Assembly (NCBI GenBank): GCA_009859145.1
Contig: VRVR01000037.1
Location: forward strand, 14,892 to 78,891
DNA length: 64,000 nt
From: Andalucia godoyi
Taxonomy: Eukaryota; Discoba; Jakobea; Jakobida; Andaluciidae
Direction of reading: 5' to 3'
How positions within the stretch are numbered: the stretch's first letter is position 1; every line of letters starts with the position of its first letter. Made by a program: the position numbers and the translations under genes. This document shows, in pieces, positions 50,473 through 58,483 of the stretch. The notes beneath the pieces are model-generated. The model was given only the letters and a program-made list of their open reading frames with translations, did no database searches and was not told the DNA's origin.

Positions 50473-52941
50473 ATGAGCTTGCATTGCAACCGGTTTGTGA
50501 GGATTGATTTATCGAGACAAAAGCTAAGGAATGTCGGACAAGTGACACACACGCAGTTTGACCCGATTGAGCGCATCTTGTACTGCAGCACGGACCGAGG
50601 AGTATTTGTCCGTATTGTGCTTCCTCGATTTGAACGGCACGACCACGATCACAACCGCCACCATGACCATGACCGTGTGCTGTCAACATCCAAAGTCGGT
50701 GACGCGTGTCCGAGTGCTTGGGTGGCCGGCGGCAAGAACTCGCAGTCGTGCATGTTCAGCACACTTCTTGAAACCATGGTTTGCAGCCCGGCAATGGAGG
50801 GCGTCTCTGCATGGATTATGCGATCCGGGGCGAAATCCGTTAATATTGGATGGCTTACGTTCCATGCGTTTTCCGATTTGAAATGCGTGTACTTTGTGCA
50901 GCAGCACGCATCGGCTGTGCTGAAGGCATCACTGGAGGATGATGCCACGGTGATGATTGCGGATCCAGGCGTCTCCGTGCACGTGGTTCACGAACGAGTA
51001 CGGGACGCTGTCGTCGATATGCATGGGGTTGTGAAGTACCGAGAACGCGACGAGGATGAAGATTGCCCACGGATTGTCGTTGCGTACTCGTCGAACCGCA
51101 TCGATGTTCTTGAAAACGACCTGCTGATGTGCTCCACTGTTGTGGAAAATGCAGTCAGGAAGCCGTTGGCTGCAGCGGCAGGCGCTGCGAACGCACTCGT
51201 CACAAAAACTTGTTGGTTTGCGGAAGATGTAGTTGTCGTGGGGACCTGCACTTCGACGATGCACGTTTTGCAGGTTGCGCCGTTCGATGGTAATCCTGGC
51301 GACAGTAGACCTGATGATGAAGACGTGGATCTGCCGCACGAGTACCGTTTCATAGAAGTTCTCGAGATCTTGAAAGAACGAAATCGATGTTTGGCACTCG
51401 CGTGCGACACTCCAGTCATGGTCGCAGGAAATAGCGATGGTGGCCTGTTTGCGTATCGTATTACCCAGCACCCAAACGGCGATTGGGAATACGGAATGCT
51501 GGATTTCCAGCACATTTCAGCCTTTATGGCACAACCTTCGACATCGAAGTCCATAGATGCGCTGACTGTTGCACAAGACAAGAGAGATCCCTTTGACCTG
51601 GGTGTTCGCTGCGCTGCTGTGGACTCGGCAAGTGGACGGTTTGCGGCGTGTTCTCAGATGGCATGGTTTGTTCAGGTCCTCCCCAACTTTCAGTCTGATC
51701 GAGACAACGAAGACAGCCTTATACACAATGAACAAGAACGGTTTTCAGGACTGCTGGACATTCTTGGCTCCGAAGACAATGTTACCGTTCGTGATGAAGT
51801 TGTCTCCGTTGCTTTTGAGCGCACGGGAGTAGTGATGGTGACCCGCAGCGGAAGGATCGTGTTTGAACAGCTGGATCGTGTCCAAGAAGTGCAACCGCGT
51901 ATTCATCGCAGTCCGATTCCCGGGATGGACCGAGTGTCCGGCGGCGACGGCGGCGGCGGCAACAGCATAATAACCTCTCCTCTGCATACGCTGTCTTCTC
52001 CCGACATACAAGAGAACGGACAAGCATTACCAGCGCAGCAACCGCAACAACCGGTTTTGGAATCCGAATTCGATGTCGTACCGTCCAGACGAGATCCCAT
52101 GTGGAATGATTCTTTCGAAGACAATCCCGACGTCGCCCCAAAACCCCTTTCTCCACCCGTGCAATTTGAAAGCCCTGCAAGGCAGTCTCCAAAGCGAACT
52201 CCAAAGCGAACTCCAGGAAGCAGCGGCAATGTCGATGCGGACCATTTTGACCGCAATTCCGATGTGCCTCCGCAGCCGTCTTTCCAACAGCCGCCGAGGC
52301 CGTTCAAGTCTCCCGAAAAACACATCAGTTCTTCAGCAGCACGCTCTCCCTTGCCGGCGCTTCAAATTCTGAATCCAGAAAAGACGCTGTCGATTCTATC
52401 CCGAAGAAATGACGAAGCAGCAGGATCGATTCCTGCGCATGCTGCTGCGCTCTTTGCATCGCCGAAAGAACGCAGCATTGCAGCCCTCAGTGCACAGATA
52501 CAAGCCTTGTCTTCCGCAACGTTCACACCGCGGCCACCACCGCAATCTTCTTCTGCTGGCACTGGCTCCGGCTCTGCCGCACCGCTTTCCCTGTCGCAAA
52601 GCGCAAATATTGACCGTTCTGTCCTTTCGAAGCCACTTGTGTCGGTGGATGCACCTGCGGAGCAGTCTATTCGGAAGCAGCATCGCAAAGTCCCAATTCA
52701 AGTGGACCCTCAGTGGCTCGAGAAGAAGAAATCGGGGCCAAAGGTCAGCATTCAGGACGGCTACTCAGACCAGCTCTTCAATGTGTTCCCAGACCTAGAT
52801 CCTAAACCGTCCATCCATGAACTCACCAGCGTGCTGAGTCTGCGCCTCACGGAGGAGGAAAAAGAAGCTCGCGATCGCCAATGTGCCGTTGACAAGACAC
52901 GCAAACGCTTTGAAGAATTCTGCTCTCAATTCCCTGTATAA
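50473..52941 (+). CDS. Uncharacterised beta-propeller-like protein with disordered C-terminus
   Basis: The protein has 822 residues. I do not recognise the family. The first ~470 residues are rich in short beta-strand patterns spaced like propeller blades, for example VGQVTHTQFDPIERILYCST and RIVVAYSSNRIDVLENDLLM. Canonical WD dipeptides are absent. A His/Asp-rich insertion (HDHDHNRHHDHD) sits near residue 56. Residues ~480-745 are Pro/Ser/Gln-rich with PARQSPKRTPKRTP repeats. The C-terminal ~80 residues include QWLEKKKSGPKVSIQDGYSD and a helix ending in RFEEFCSQFPV. An adaptor or trafficking scaffold is conceivable, but no function can be assigned. Confidence 0.6.
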   Translation: MSLHCNRFVRIDLSRQKLRNVGQVTHTQFDPIERILYCSTDRGVFVRIVLPRFERHDHDHNRHHDHDRVLSTSKVGDACPSAWVAGGKNSQSCMFSTLLETMVCSPAMEGVSAWIMRSGAKSVNIGWLTFHAFSDLKCVYFVQQHASAVLKASLEDDATVMIADPGVSVHVVHERVRDAVVDMHGVVKYRERDEDEDCPRIVVAYSSNRIDVLENDLLMCSTVVENAVRKPLAAAAGAANALVTKTCWFAEDVVVVGTCTSTMHVLQVAPFDGNPGDSRPDDEDVDLPHEYRFIEVLEILKERNRCLALACDTPVMVAGNSDGGLFAYRITQHPNGDWEYGMLDFQHISAFMAQPSTSKSIDALTVAQDKRDPFDLGVRCAAVDSASGRFAACSQMAWFVQVLPNFQSDRDNEDSLIHNEQERFSGLLDILGSEDNVTVRDEVVSVAFERTGVVMVTRSGRIVFEQLDRVQEVQPRIHRSPIPGMDRVSGGDGGGGNSIITSPLHTLSSPDIQENGQALPAQQPQQPVLESEFDVVPSRRDPMWNDSFEDNPDVAPKPLSPPVQFESPARQSPKRTPKRTPGSSGNVDADHFDRNSDVPPQPSFQQPPRPFKSPEKHISSSAARSPLPALQILNPEKTLSILSRRNDEAAGSIPAHAAALFASPKERSIAALSAQIQALSSATFTPRPPPQSSSAGTGSGSAAPLSLSQSANIDRSVLSKPLVSVDAPAEQSIRKQHRKVPIQVDPQWLEKKKSGPKVSIQDGYSDQLFNVFPDLDPKPSIHELTSVLSLRLTEEEKEARDRQCAVDKTRKRFEEFCSQFPV

Positions 52942-53228
52942 AAAAAGCTGCTCTCTCCATCCCCGCAGCCGCCTCTTTCCCAGCCTTGCGTGTCCTTTGA
53001 ACACCAAAATTTTCTCGTATCTTTTTTATAATTATCTTCTTTGTTTTACTTTATTTTTTATTGTTATTATTTTATTACTTTTTTGTCTTTTTTTTCTTTT
53101 TTTAAATCACCAAACTTTCCAACATCATGACTGCCCTTTCTTGGGGCCTTCTTCATATTCCGATTCCACGGTCTGCGTCCGTTTCCGCTTCTGTTTCTAA
53201 TTTCCTGTGAAGGAACTCGCGAGGTGCA

Positions 53229-53990
53229 TCACGGCTTCTTGAAGAATCCCATGGTCTTGTTGAACAGCTTCTTGGACGCAGCCGCCGGGTTATTCTTAAA
53301 GTCGTCAATTGTGACGTCCTTTTCTGCAGCGTCTGGGGTTGTTACAGCAGGCTTGATCACCAAGTCTGGGATCTGCTGGGTCACGTTGAACGCGGCGAAG
53401 TAGCCCTGTCTCGTCTTGAACTCGACATATGCCGAGTTCCTGGCCTGGTCCAAAAAGACGTCGTCCACGCCGCCGGGACACTGGCCAAAGATCTCCTTTA
53501 CATGTTCCTCCTTGGTTCCAGGTCTCAAGTTGTTGACCTCGACCGTTCGTGACCCTACTTCGTTCACAAACTCGACCGTCAGCAGCAGCGTGCAGTTTCC
53601 AGGGAGCTGGAATGACATGTCATGGTGCCCCATCTTGAACTGGTTCAGCGGAATAAGCGCCTGAGACTTCACTCGCGTGGATCCGAACACCGATGTCTGC
53701 TTATCCACAATCTGCACAGTCATGTTGTCCATTCCAGGCCAAATCTCAAACGGAAACATCGCAGGCGTCTGCCACACAGGATTCTTTCCTGGAAATCCCA
53801 CCGTGGTCGAGTGCACTGTCTGACCAACTTGCACAGTCACATACGGAGAAAGCGTCGTGAATGTCGTGTCGCCAGGTACATTCTGCGCAGCTTTCACCCA
53901 CACTCGGACTTCACCAATCATTTGCACCGGCTGCGCACTTGGTTGCTGAGGAACAGGCGCATTCGCAGAATACGGATTCGGAGCAGACAT
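53229..53990 (-). CDS. C2 domain plus RRM-like domain protein
   Basis: The protein has 253 residues, starting at the first ATG. After a Pro/Ala/Gln-rich leader, residues ~25-142 resemble a C2 beta-sandwich (GEVRVWVKAAQNVP and SPYVTVQVGQTVHSTTVGFP, then NPVWQ). The NPVW segment is typical of C2 domains. The usual five Ca-binding aspartates are not evident. Residues ~147-215 look like an RRM: RTVEVNNLRPGTKEEHVKEI (RNP2-like strand and helix) and RNSAYVEFKTRQGYFAAF (RNP1-like). The C-terminus is basic and Phe-rich. Membrane and RNA binding in one small protein would be unusual. Confidence 0.65.
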   Translation of the reverse strand: MSAPNPYSANAPVPQQPSAQPVQMIGEVRVWVKAAQNVPGDTTFTTLSPYVTVQVGQTVHSTTVGFPGKNPVWQTPAMFPFEIWPGMDNMTVQIVDKQTSVFGSTRVKSQALIPLNQFKMGHHDMSFQLPGNCTLLLTVEFVNEVGSRTVEVNNLRPGTKEEHVKEIFGQCPGGVDDVFLDQARNSAYVEFKTRQGYFAAFNVTQQIPDLVIKPAVTTPDAAEKDVTIDDFKNNPAAASKKLFNKTMGFFKKP

Positions 53991-54505
53991 TCCCAATCAC
54001 TCACGCACGTAATAATAACTTGGATTAATTTATATAAAAAAAATTATAAAACAAGCAGGACCGAAGAAAGAAGGGGGTTGGACTGCGGATCAAAACAAAA
54101 ACAAAAAAAAAAAAAAAAAGACAAGGCTGATTGTTGTGTTTGCAAAGGCTTTTTGAAAACAATGCAACGTTGATATGATGACGTACAGGGTTAAAGCAAA
54201 GGGAAACCAGGAAAACGCATAAAACGGATTCGGAGGATTCGGAGAAGGGTTTGATGTTGCTGTTTTGTTTTTTGTTTTTTGTTTTTTGTTTTTTTGTTTT
54301 TGTTGTTACGACAGATCTGGGGGACACAGTCGATCACTTGCTTAATGTGCCGTTCCAGATTTTGCTGTCACTGTAAACATCTCACTAACTAACTAGCTAG
54401 CTAGCTTCAAAAGAAGAGGACTGGTATTCTGGGCCCTTACATTATACACTAAGTGTGCATATCTACGAATAAACATGCATATCCAATCTTGCATCCCGTT
54501 GCCGC

Positions 54506-54524
54506 GAAGGGGATAGGCCCCAAC
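54506..54524 (-). ncRNA. Conserved hairpin motif, candidate guide-RNA scaffold (copy A2)
   Basis: Identical over 19 nt to the motif in element A1 (GTTGGGGCCTATCCCCTTC on the minus strand) although the surrounding element has diverged by about a tenth. It sits ~70 bp inside the terminal edge. Confidence 0.35.
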
Positions 54525-54589
54525 ACACCTCACGGCGCTCTTCAGATAGATGTTCCGCGCTCCGTTCTCAATCTCGATCAATCGGTGAG

Positions 54590-54680
54590 CCACTTTCTCA
54601 GCGTGACACGTGGTTTCTGAGAAGGGTGCATTTTTTGATTCTGACGGCCCTAGCAGCAGGCGCTTTCGTGTCCTCAGTTG
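54590..54680 (-). pseudogene. Fanzor N- and C-terminal remnants in element A2
   Basis: One frame reads KAPAARAVRIK. After a two-base insertion in a T-run, relative to A1, the next frame reads KMHPSQKPRVTLRKWLTD and then a stop. This parallels the TKEPAARAVKVKMHPS block at 57.7 kb. In another frame just downstream, ENGARNIYLK resembles the RuvC-III (D)xNGARNIxL signature of TnpB/Fanzor, lacking the acidic residue at its usual place. The whole central region is missing. Confidence 0.55.
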
Positions 54681-55281
54681 CAGTGATTGATGCACCTGGA
54701 GACACGAGAGGAAGAGGCGGTAGGCGTAGTGACACGTGGTCTCTTAGGAGGTATGTGGGACGTAGGAGACCCTGTATCGAGCGGCGTAGGCGTAGGCGAA
54801 TGCGTCGTCCCAGCGCACTCACGCCCCTATTTGAATTAAAAAGTGAAACCAACGAATGATAGAATAGATGGCTATGGATGCTGCGTTAAAGAGTGTCGAA
54901 AATGCGGAGCCTGTGTCACCGGCTGCATTTTGGCCGAGCGCGCGTAAGCACGAATTCCCGTGAACCAAACGTGCTAGTGTCGGCCGGTATTGACCGTGTC
55001 TGTTTATGGATACTTCCATATGCATGACAACGAGGTGTTATTATTCAACGATTCGCAAGACGCTTCTCTCGAACTGAACAATGCTGGAATGGAACCGAAG
55101 GAGGGGCGGACTTTAAAAAGAGTAAGGAGATGAATGTGTTGGTGGTGCGAATTTTGACGGCACGAAAAAGAATCCAGAACGCTCCTAATTGAATAAACTT
55201 GCGGATTAATAACGTACTACCCAACCTGAGTTTGTATTTTTTGTATTGCTTTGCTTGCCAGCCACCTGGTACAGAAGCAAG

Positions 55282-57075
55282 ATGTACTTGATACCGCGGC
55301 GAATCCACCGCGTACTCCGTGAATTGCATCGGCCTGCGTGTCGATTTTGCCCCAACTATTCTATTGGGGACTTGTGTTTTCTGGTGTTCTTTCTGGTAAT
55401 CGAGGTTGTCATTTGCATTAATCCAATCGTGAATGCTGCGCGGGGGGACAGTTTGTCGGAAATTGGGAGATCGATGGGATCTCCCGTGCAGTGGAACATG
55501 GCAGGCTTGCTGATTCCGCTGACGAAGAGAGTTTCGCCAATGCTTGTCCTTCTGAACGTCCCTTTTGAAAGGGGTGTTCGGTTTCATCGGTGGGTCGCCT
55601 ACGCTGCCATCATTACCACGATCCTCCATTTTTTCTTCCTGGTGTTCGACAACGACATGGCTGAGTTTTCGAATGTGGCTGGTCTCATCGCTATGGGGTC
55701 CTTCCTGCTCATTTTTTTAACGTCACTTGAGATCGTGAGGCGCACGTTGTACGAGTTGTTTTTCAGGGTACACGTGTCCTTTGCACTGCTGGCTTATATT
55801 TTTGCCATGATCCATCAGAGCGCCGGTGGCTTGATTGCTCGATGTGCGGCCCCGGCTGTGCTCTATCTTGGTGATCTGGCACTCAGAATGTTTATCACTG
55901 TTCGACGTCGGGGCGTCCTGCTGCACTGCACGACAATCTGTCCAGACATGCAAAAGGTAGTGCATTGGGAAGTCCTTGTAGAAAGGGGCAAGGGCGTGTT
56001 TGTGGAGGCCGGTCAGTATGCGTATTTGTATGTGCCGTCGCTGGCCTGGGCTCAGATGCATCCGTTTTCCGTCGCATATGCTCGGCAGTTGACACGAGAT
56101 GATGAGACCGTGGACGAGGACCTCAAAAAATATCTTGCCTCGATGCCTCCAGAGGATAAATCGCAGTGCGTGGTGCTCGGCTTCTTCGTGCGCGAACTTG
56201 GAAACTATACGCTCAAGTTCCCGGAGGTGCAGTCCCTGAGCAAGAGCAAGCATCCTCGGGTGTGGGTGGACGGGCCCTTCGGATCGTGTGCATTAGACTT
56301 GTCTCAGTACAAGACGTTCGTCATGATTGCTGGTGGAATAGGCATCACGTCCATTATCAGTTTCTGGAATTCTGTGGTACTTGCTGATAATCCGCGATCG
56401 TACTCGGTCTACAATGCAAAATTCCATCCAGAAGCAGAGGTTATTCCACAGGACGATCTTTCCACCGCCCCGTCCCTTCTGAAACCGATGGACACCGCAT
56501 CGCACTCAACAGATCCACCAAACCTCGTCCATCCTCCAGCTTCGGCACCTCCAAAAACGCTGGCTGCAACCGCCACCCCAAGTGCAGCTCCCTCTGCTTC
56601 TCGAGCAGCGAGTGGCCGTCGCCCCCGCAACATTTCAGTATCCTTGCATTGGACACTGCGTGGTTGCGACATTGGGCTTGCGACAGCGGTGCTGGAAAGA
56701 CTCCTCATCGCGCCGCAGACTGGAACATTAGGCCCGGTTCTCAGAATCCATATTCATGTCACACAGCCCAGACAAGCGCCAGAAGAAGCGCTGAAGGAGC
56801 TCAACATTCTGATTGCAAGGTTTCCAGCCGTAATGGTGACGCTGTGCTTGCAAGGTCACCGAATTGCACCCGACATTGTTCTTTCAACGGCCGTCAAGGA
56901 ATGCTCCGCGTGTCCTCCGGATCTTGAGAGGACTCTGAGAGTCGGGGTTCTTGCTTGCGGACCGACAGGGTTGCTAACAGATGTCCGAGCTGCCGGCTGC
57001 GTCCTGACGAACAAGCCAATTCCACCATACGACAAGGTGGTATTCGATGTCCACACGGAATCGTTCGCTCTCTAA
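55282..57075 (+). CDS. NADPH oxidase / ferric reductase family flavocytochrome
   Basis: The protein has 597 residues, starting at the first ATG (the frame opens at a TTG). It is a six-helix ferric-reductase-type membrane domain with two pairs of heme-ligand histidines, each pair 14 apart: H102/H116 and H164/H178. That spacing supports two stacked b-hemes. An FAD-binding strand has HPFSVA (about 265). The NADPH-binding part has GGIGITSIISFW (about 350) and a CGP motif (LACGPTGLL) near the C-terminus. There is no EF-hand. An Ala/Pro/Ser insertion splits the NADPH lobe. Either superoxide production or metal reduction is possible. It is bracketed by two Fanzor-derived relics. Confidence 0.87.
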   Translation: MYLIPRRIHRVLRELHRPACRFCPNYSIGDLCFLVFFLVIEVVICINPIVNAARGDSLSEIGRSMGSPVQWNMAGLLIPLTKRVSPMLVLLNVPFERGVRFHRWVAYAAIITTILHFFFLVFDNDMAEFSNVAGLIAMGSFLLIFLTSLEIVRRTLYELFFRVHVSFALLAYIFAMIHQSAGGLIARCAAPAVLYLGDLALRMFITVRRRGVLLHCTTICPDMQKVVHWEVLVERGKGVFVEAGQYAYLYVPSLAWAQMHPFSVAYARQLTRDDETVDEDLKKYLASMPPEDKSQCVVLGFFVRELGNYTLKFPEVQSLSKSKHPRVWVDGPFGSCALDLSQYKTFVMIAGGIGITSIISFWNSVVLADNPRSYSVYNAKFHPEAEVIPQDDLSTAPSLLKPMDTASHSTDPPNLVHPPASAPPKTLAATATPSAAPSASRAASGRRPRNISVSLHWTLRGCDIGLATAVLERLLIAPQTGTLGPVLRIHIHVTQPRQAPEEALKELNILIARFPAVMVTLCLQGHRIAPDIVLSTAVKECSACPPDLERTLRVGVLACGPTGLLTDVRAAGCVLTNKPIPPYDKVVFDVHTESFAL

Positions 57076-57256
57076 CTTACAATCTTCGTCGAGCGCTCAC
57101 CTCCGTGTAAATGTACACTCCTATTCTTGCCATTCATCATGGTTATACATTTCTTCATTTCTCGTTTTTTTTTCTCGTCTTCCATTCAAACCTTTTCACA
57201 CCAAATATGTGTACTGCAGCAGCCCACGGAAGCTCAGAAGCATATTGTGCATGCAC

Positions 57257-57273
57257 ACACACACACACACACT
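57257..57273. repeat. (CA)n microsatellite
   Basis: A short CA run in the 3' flank of the NOX gene, close to the element edge. Confidence 0.9.
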
Positions 57274-57443
57274 CACAGCAAATACACACACAGAGCAAAT
57301 GCACTCAGAAACAGCACCTGCTGTATACGAAGACAACCCGTCAGCTGTAACACGCACGCCTGCAGTGTACACTAACCACGGATAATCGTCGCTGATCACC
57401 CATAATCCATGTGGCAACCCAACAACATGCATAGCATGATTGG

Positions 57444-57462
57444 GAAGGGGGTAGGCCCCAAC
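57444..57462 (-). ncRNA. Conserved hairpin motif, candidate guide-RNA scaffold (copy B)
   Basis: Minus strand GTTGGGGCCTACCCCCTTC: one base differs from the A copies, inside the predicted loop, leaving the GGGG/CCCC stem intact. It follows the zinc-finger remnant directly. Confidence 0.38.
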
Positions 57463-57602
57463 ACGCCCCTCAACGGCCGCACGTTCCAGACGTGTACTTC
57501 TCCGTCACTATCGACACATGTCGGCCGTCAGGATGCGCACCTTTTCAAAGATACGCTGCCGCGCGCGTTTCATTGAGTAGCGCTGCCCTGCGGGGCGCAT
57601 CA

Positions 57603-57770
57603 TCACGCATCGTCGTATGGCACCTCTGCTAGCCATGGATGTTGCTGCATAGTCTCAGAAGCACTGTTGTAGATCCAGCGCGCTGCGCCGAGCCACCTTC
57701 GCAGAGCTGATCTCTGGCTCGTCGACGGGTGCATCTTCACTTTCACTGCTCTCGCCGCTGGCTCTTTTGT
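57603..57770 (-). pseudogene. Fanzor N-terminal domain fragment in element B
   Basis: The minus strand reads TKEPAARAVKVKMHPSTSQR and then SALRRWLGAARWIYNSASE. This is the classic TnpB/Fanzor start: a strand (VKVKMHPS), then a helix with RRWLGAARWIYN. The frame ends in a stop soon after EVPYDDA, and no RuvC-I or RuvC-II region follows. Residues upstream in the same frame may be a divergent leader. This is the best-preserved Fanzor sequence in the window. Confidence 0.68.
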
Positions 57771-58050
57771 GCGTCTGTTTTCGGCGCTGCGCTGTCCGTT
57801 GCGGCGGGCAACGAAGCAGGTGGTGATGGCGTGTTCGACGTCTGCGAGGCAGTACATGCGATGGGAGCCGGCGTGGATGCTGCGGATCTTTCCGGCGGCG
57901 GTGGAGATGTCATGGGTCTTGCGCATCGTTGCATGGACAATAAGAATAAAGAAATGAAATGAGCGTCGCTGTGCGAGAATGCAACGCGGCTGCGCATGTA
58001 TAGAGATTTCATGATCAAAATGGGGGCGAAACGAATCGGGCATCGTGTGA

Positions 58051-58483
58051 CGGAGTTGCTTAAGATAGCAAACGCATGCGCATGGCGCGCGGCAGTGTTT
58101 TTGGTTTGCGTGCGCTTTTTAGATTGCTTCATCATATCGCAATAAGTGGCAGCTGTAGGTTTTCTTTTCTCGAGTACGAGTCCGAGTCCCAGTCCGCCAA
58201 AGTCTCCGCATATTCCCTTTCCTCTTTTTTAATGAGCTCATTTTTGGTTTCTCCGATGTCGTTTTATTTTTTGTTTTGGTCTAATTAAGGTTCGCCGTCG
58301 TCGTCTTCTTTTCTTCTTCTTATACTGTGTGCTCAGTTTTGCATATTTTCTGTTGTGCCCATTCCCGTCTATCCTTGCAGGTTTTGCTCTCCCACGAAAT
58401 CCGTCAAACCACGCAAACACACACCCCTTTTTTCATTGCATACTGCCGCCCTGTCATCAGTTTTGTTATAGTTCTTGTAGTAC
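58051..58483. other. Upstream region of the BEACH gene
   Basis: T-rich with CTTCTTCTT runs near 58300-58322. A CTTGCAG at about 58374-58380 could be a 5'UTR acceptor. No other feature is recognised. Confidence 0.35.

Larger units (their letters stand above)
54436..55064 (-). mobile_element. Miniature Fanzor-derived element A2
   Basis: This 629-bp copy is the longer relative of the 19.95-kb element. The left edge CTTACATTATACACTAAG and the right edge (GCAAGACGCTT) both correspond to that element's edges, while flanks are unrelated. On the minus strand a Fanzor-like N-terminus (about 54590-54680) is joined almost directly to a RuvC-III-like remnant (ENGARNIYLKSAV). The shared hairpin motif follows at 54506-54524. 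It lies in the region upstream of the NOX gene. No functional nuclease is encoded. Confidence 0.68.
57354..58050 (-). mobile_element. Fanzor-derived element B
   Basis: The left edge is fixed by its similarity to window positions 1-86; the right edge is not determined and 58050 is an estimate. On the minus strand it contains a Fanzor N-terminal block (57603-57770). It then jumps to a zinc-finger remnant (VTEKYTSGTCGR, about 57465-57505), the conserved hairpin motif (57444-57462) and the terminal sequence. The middle of the nuclease is missing. It differs from the A elements in sequence but shares the hairpin motif and terminal pattern, so it is a related subfamily. Confidence 0.62.
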
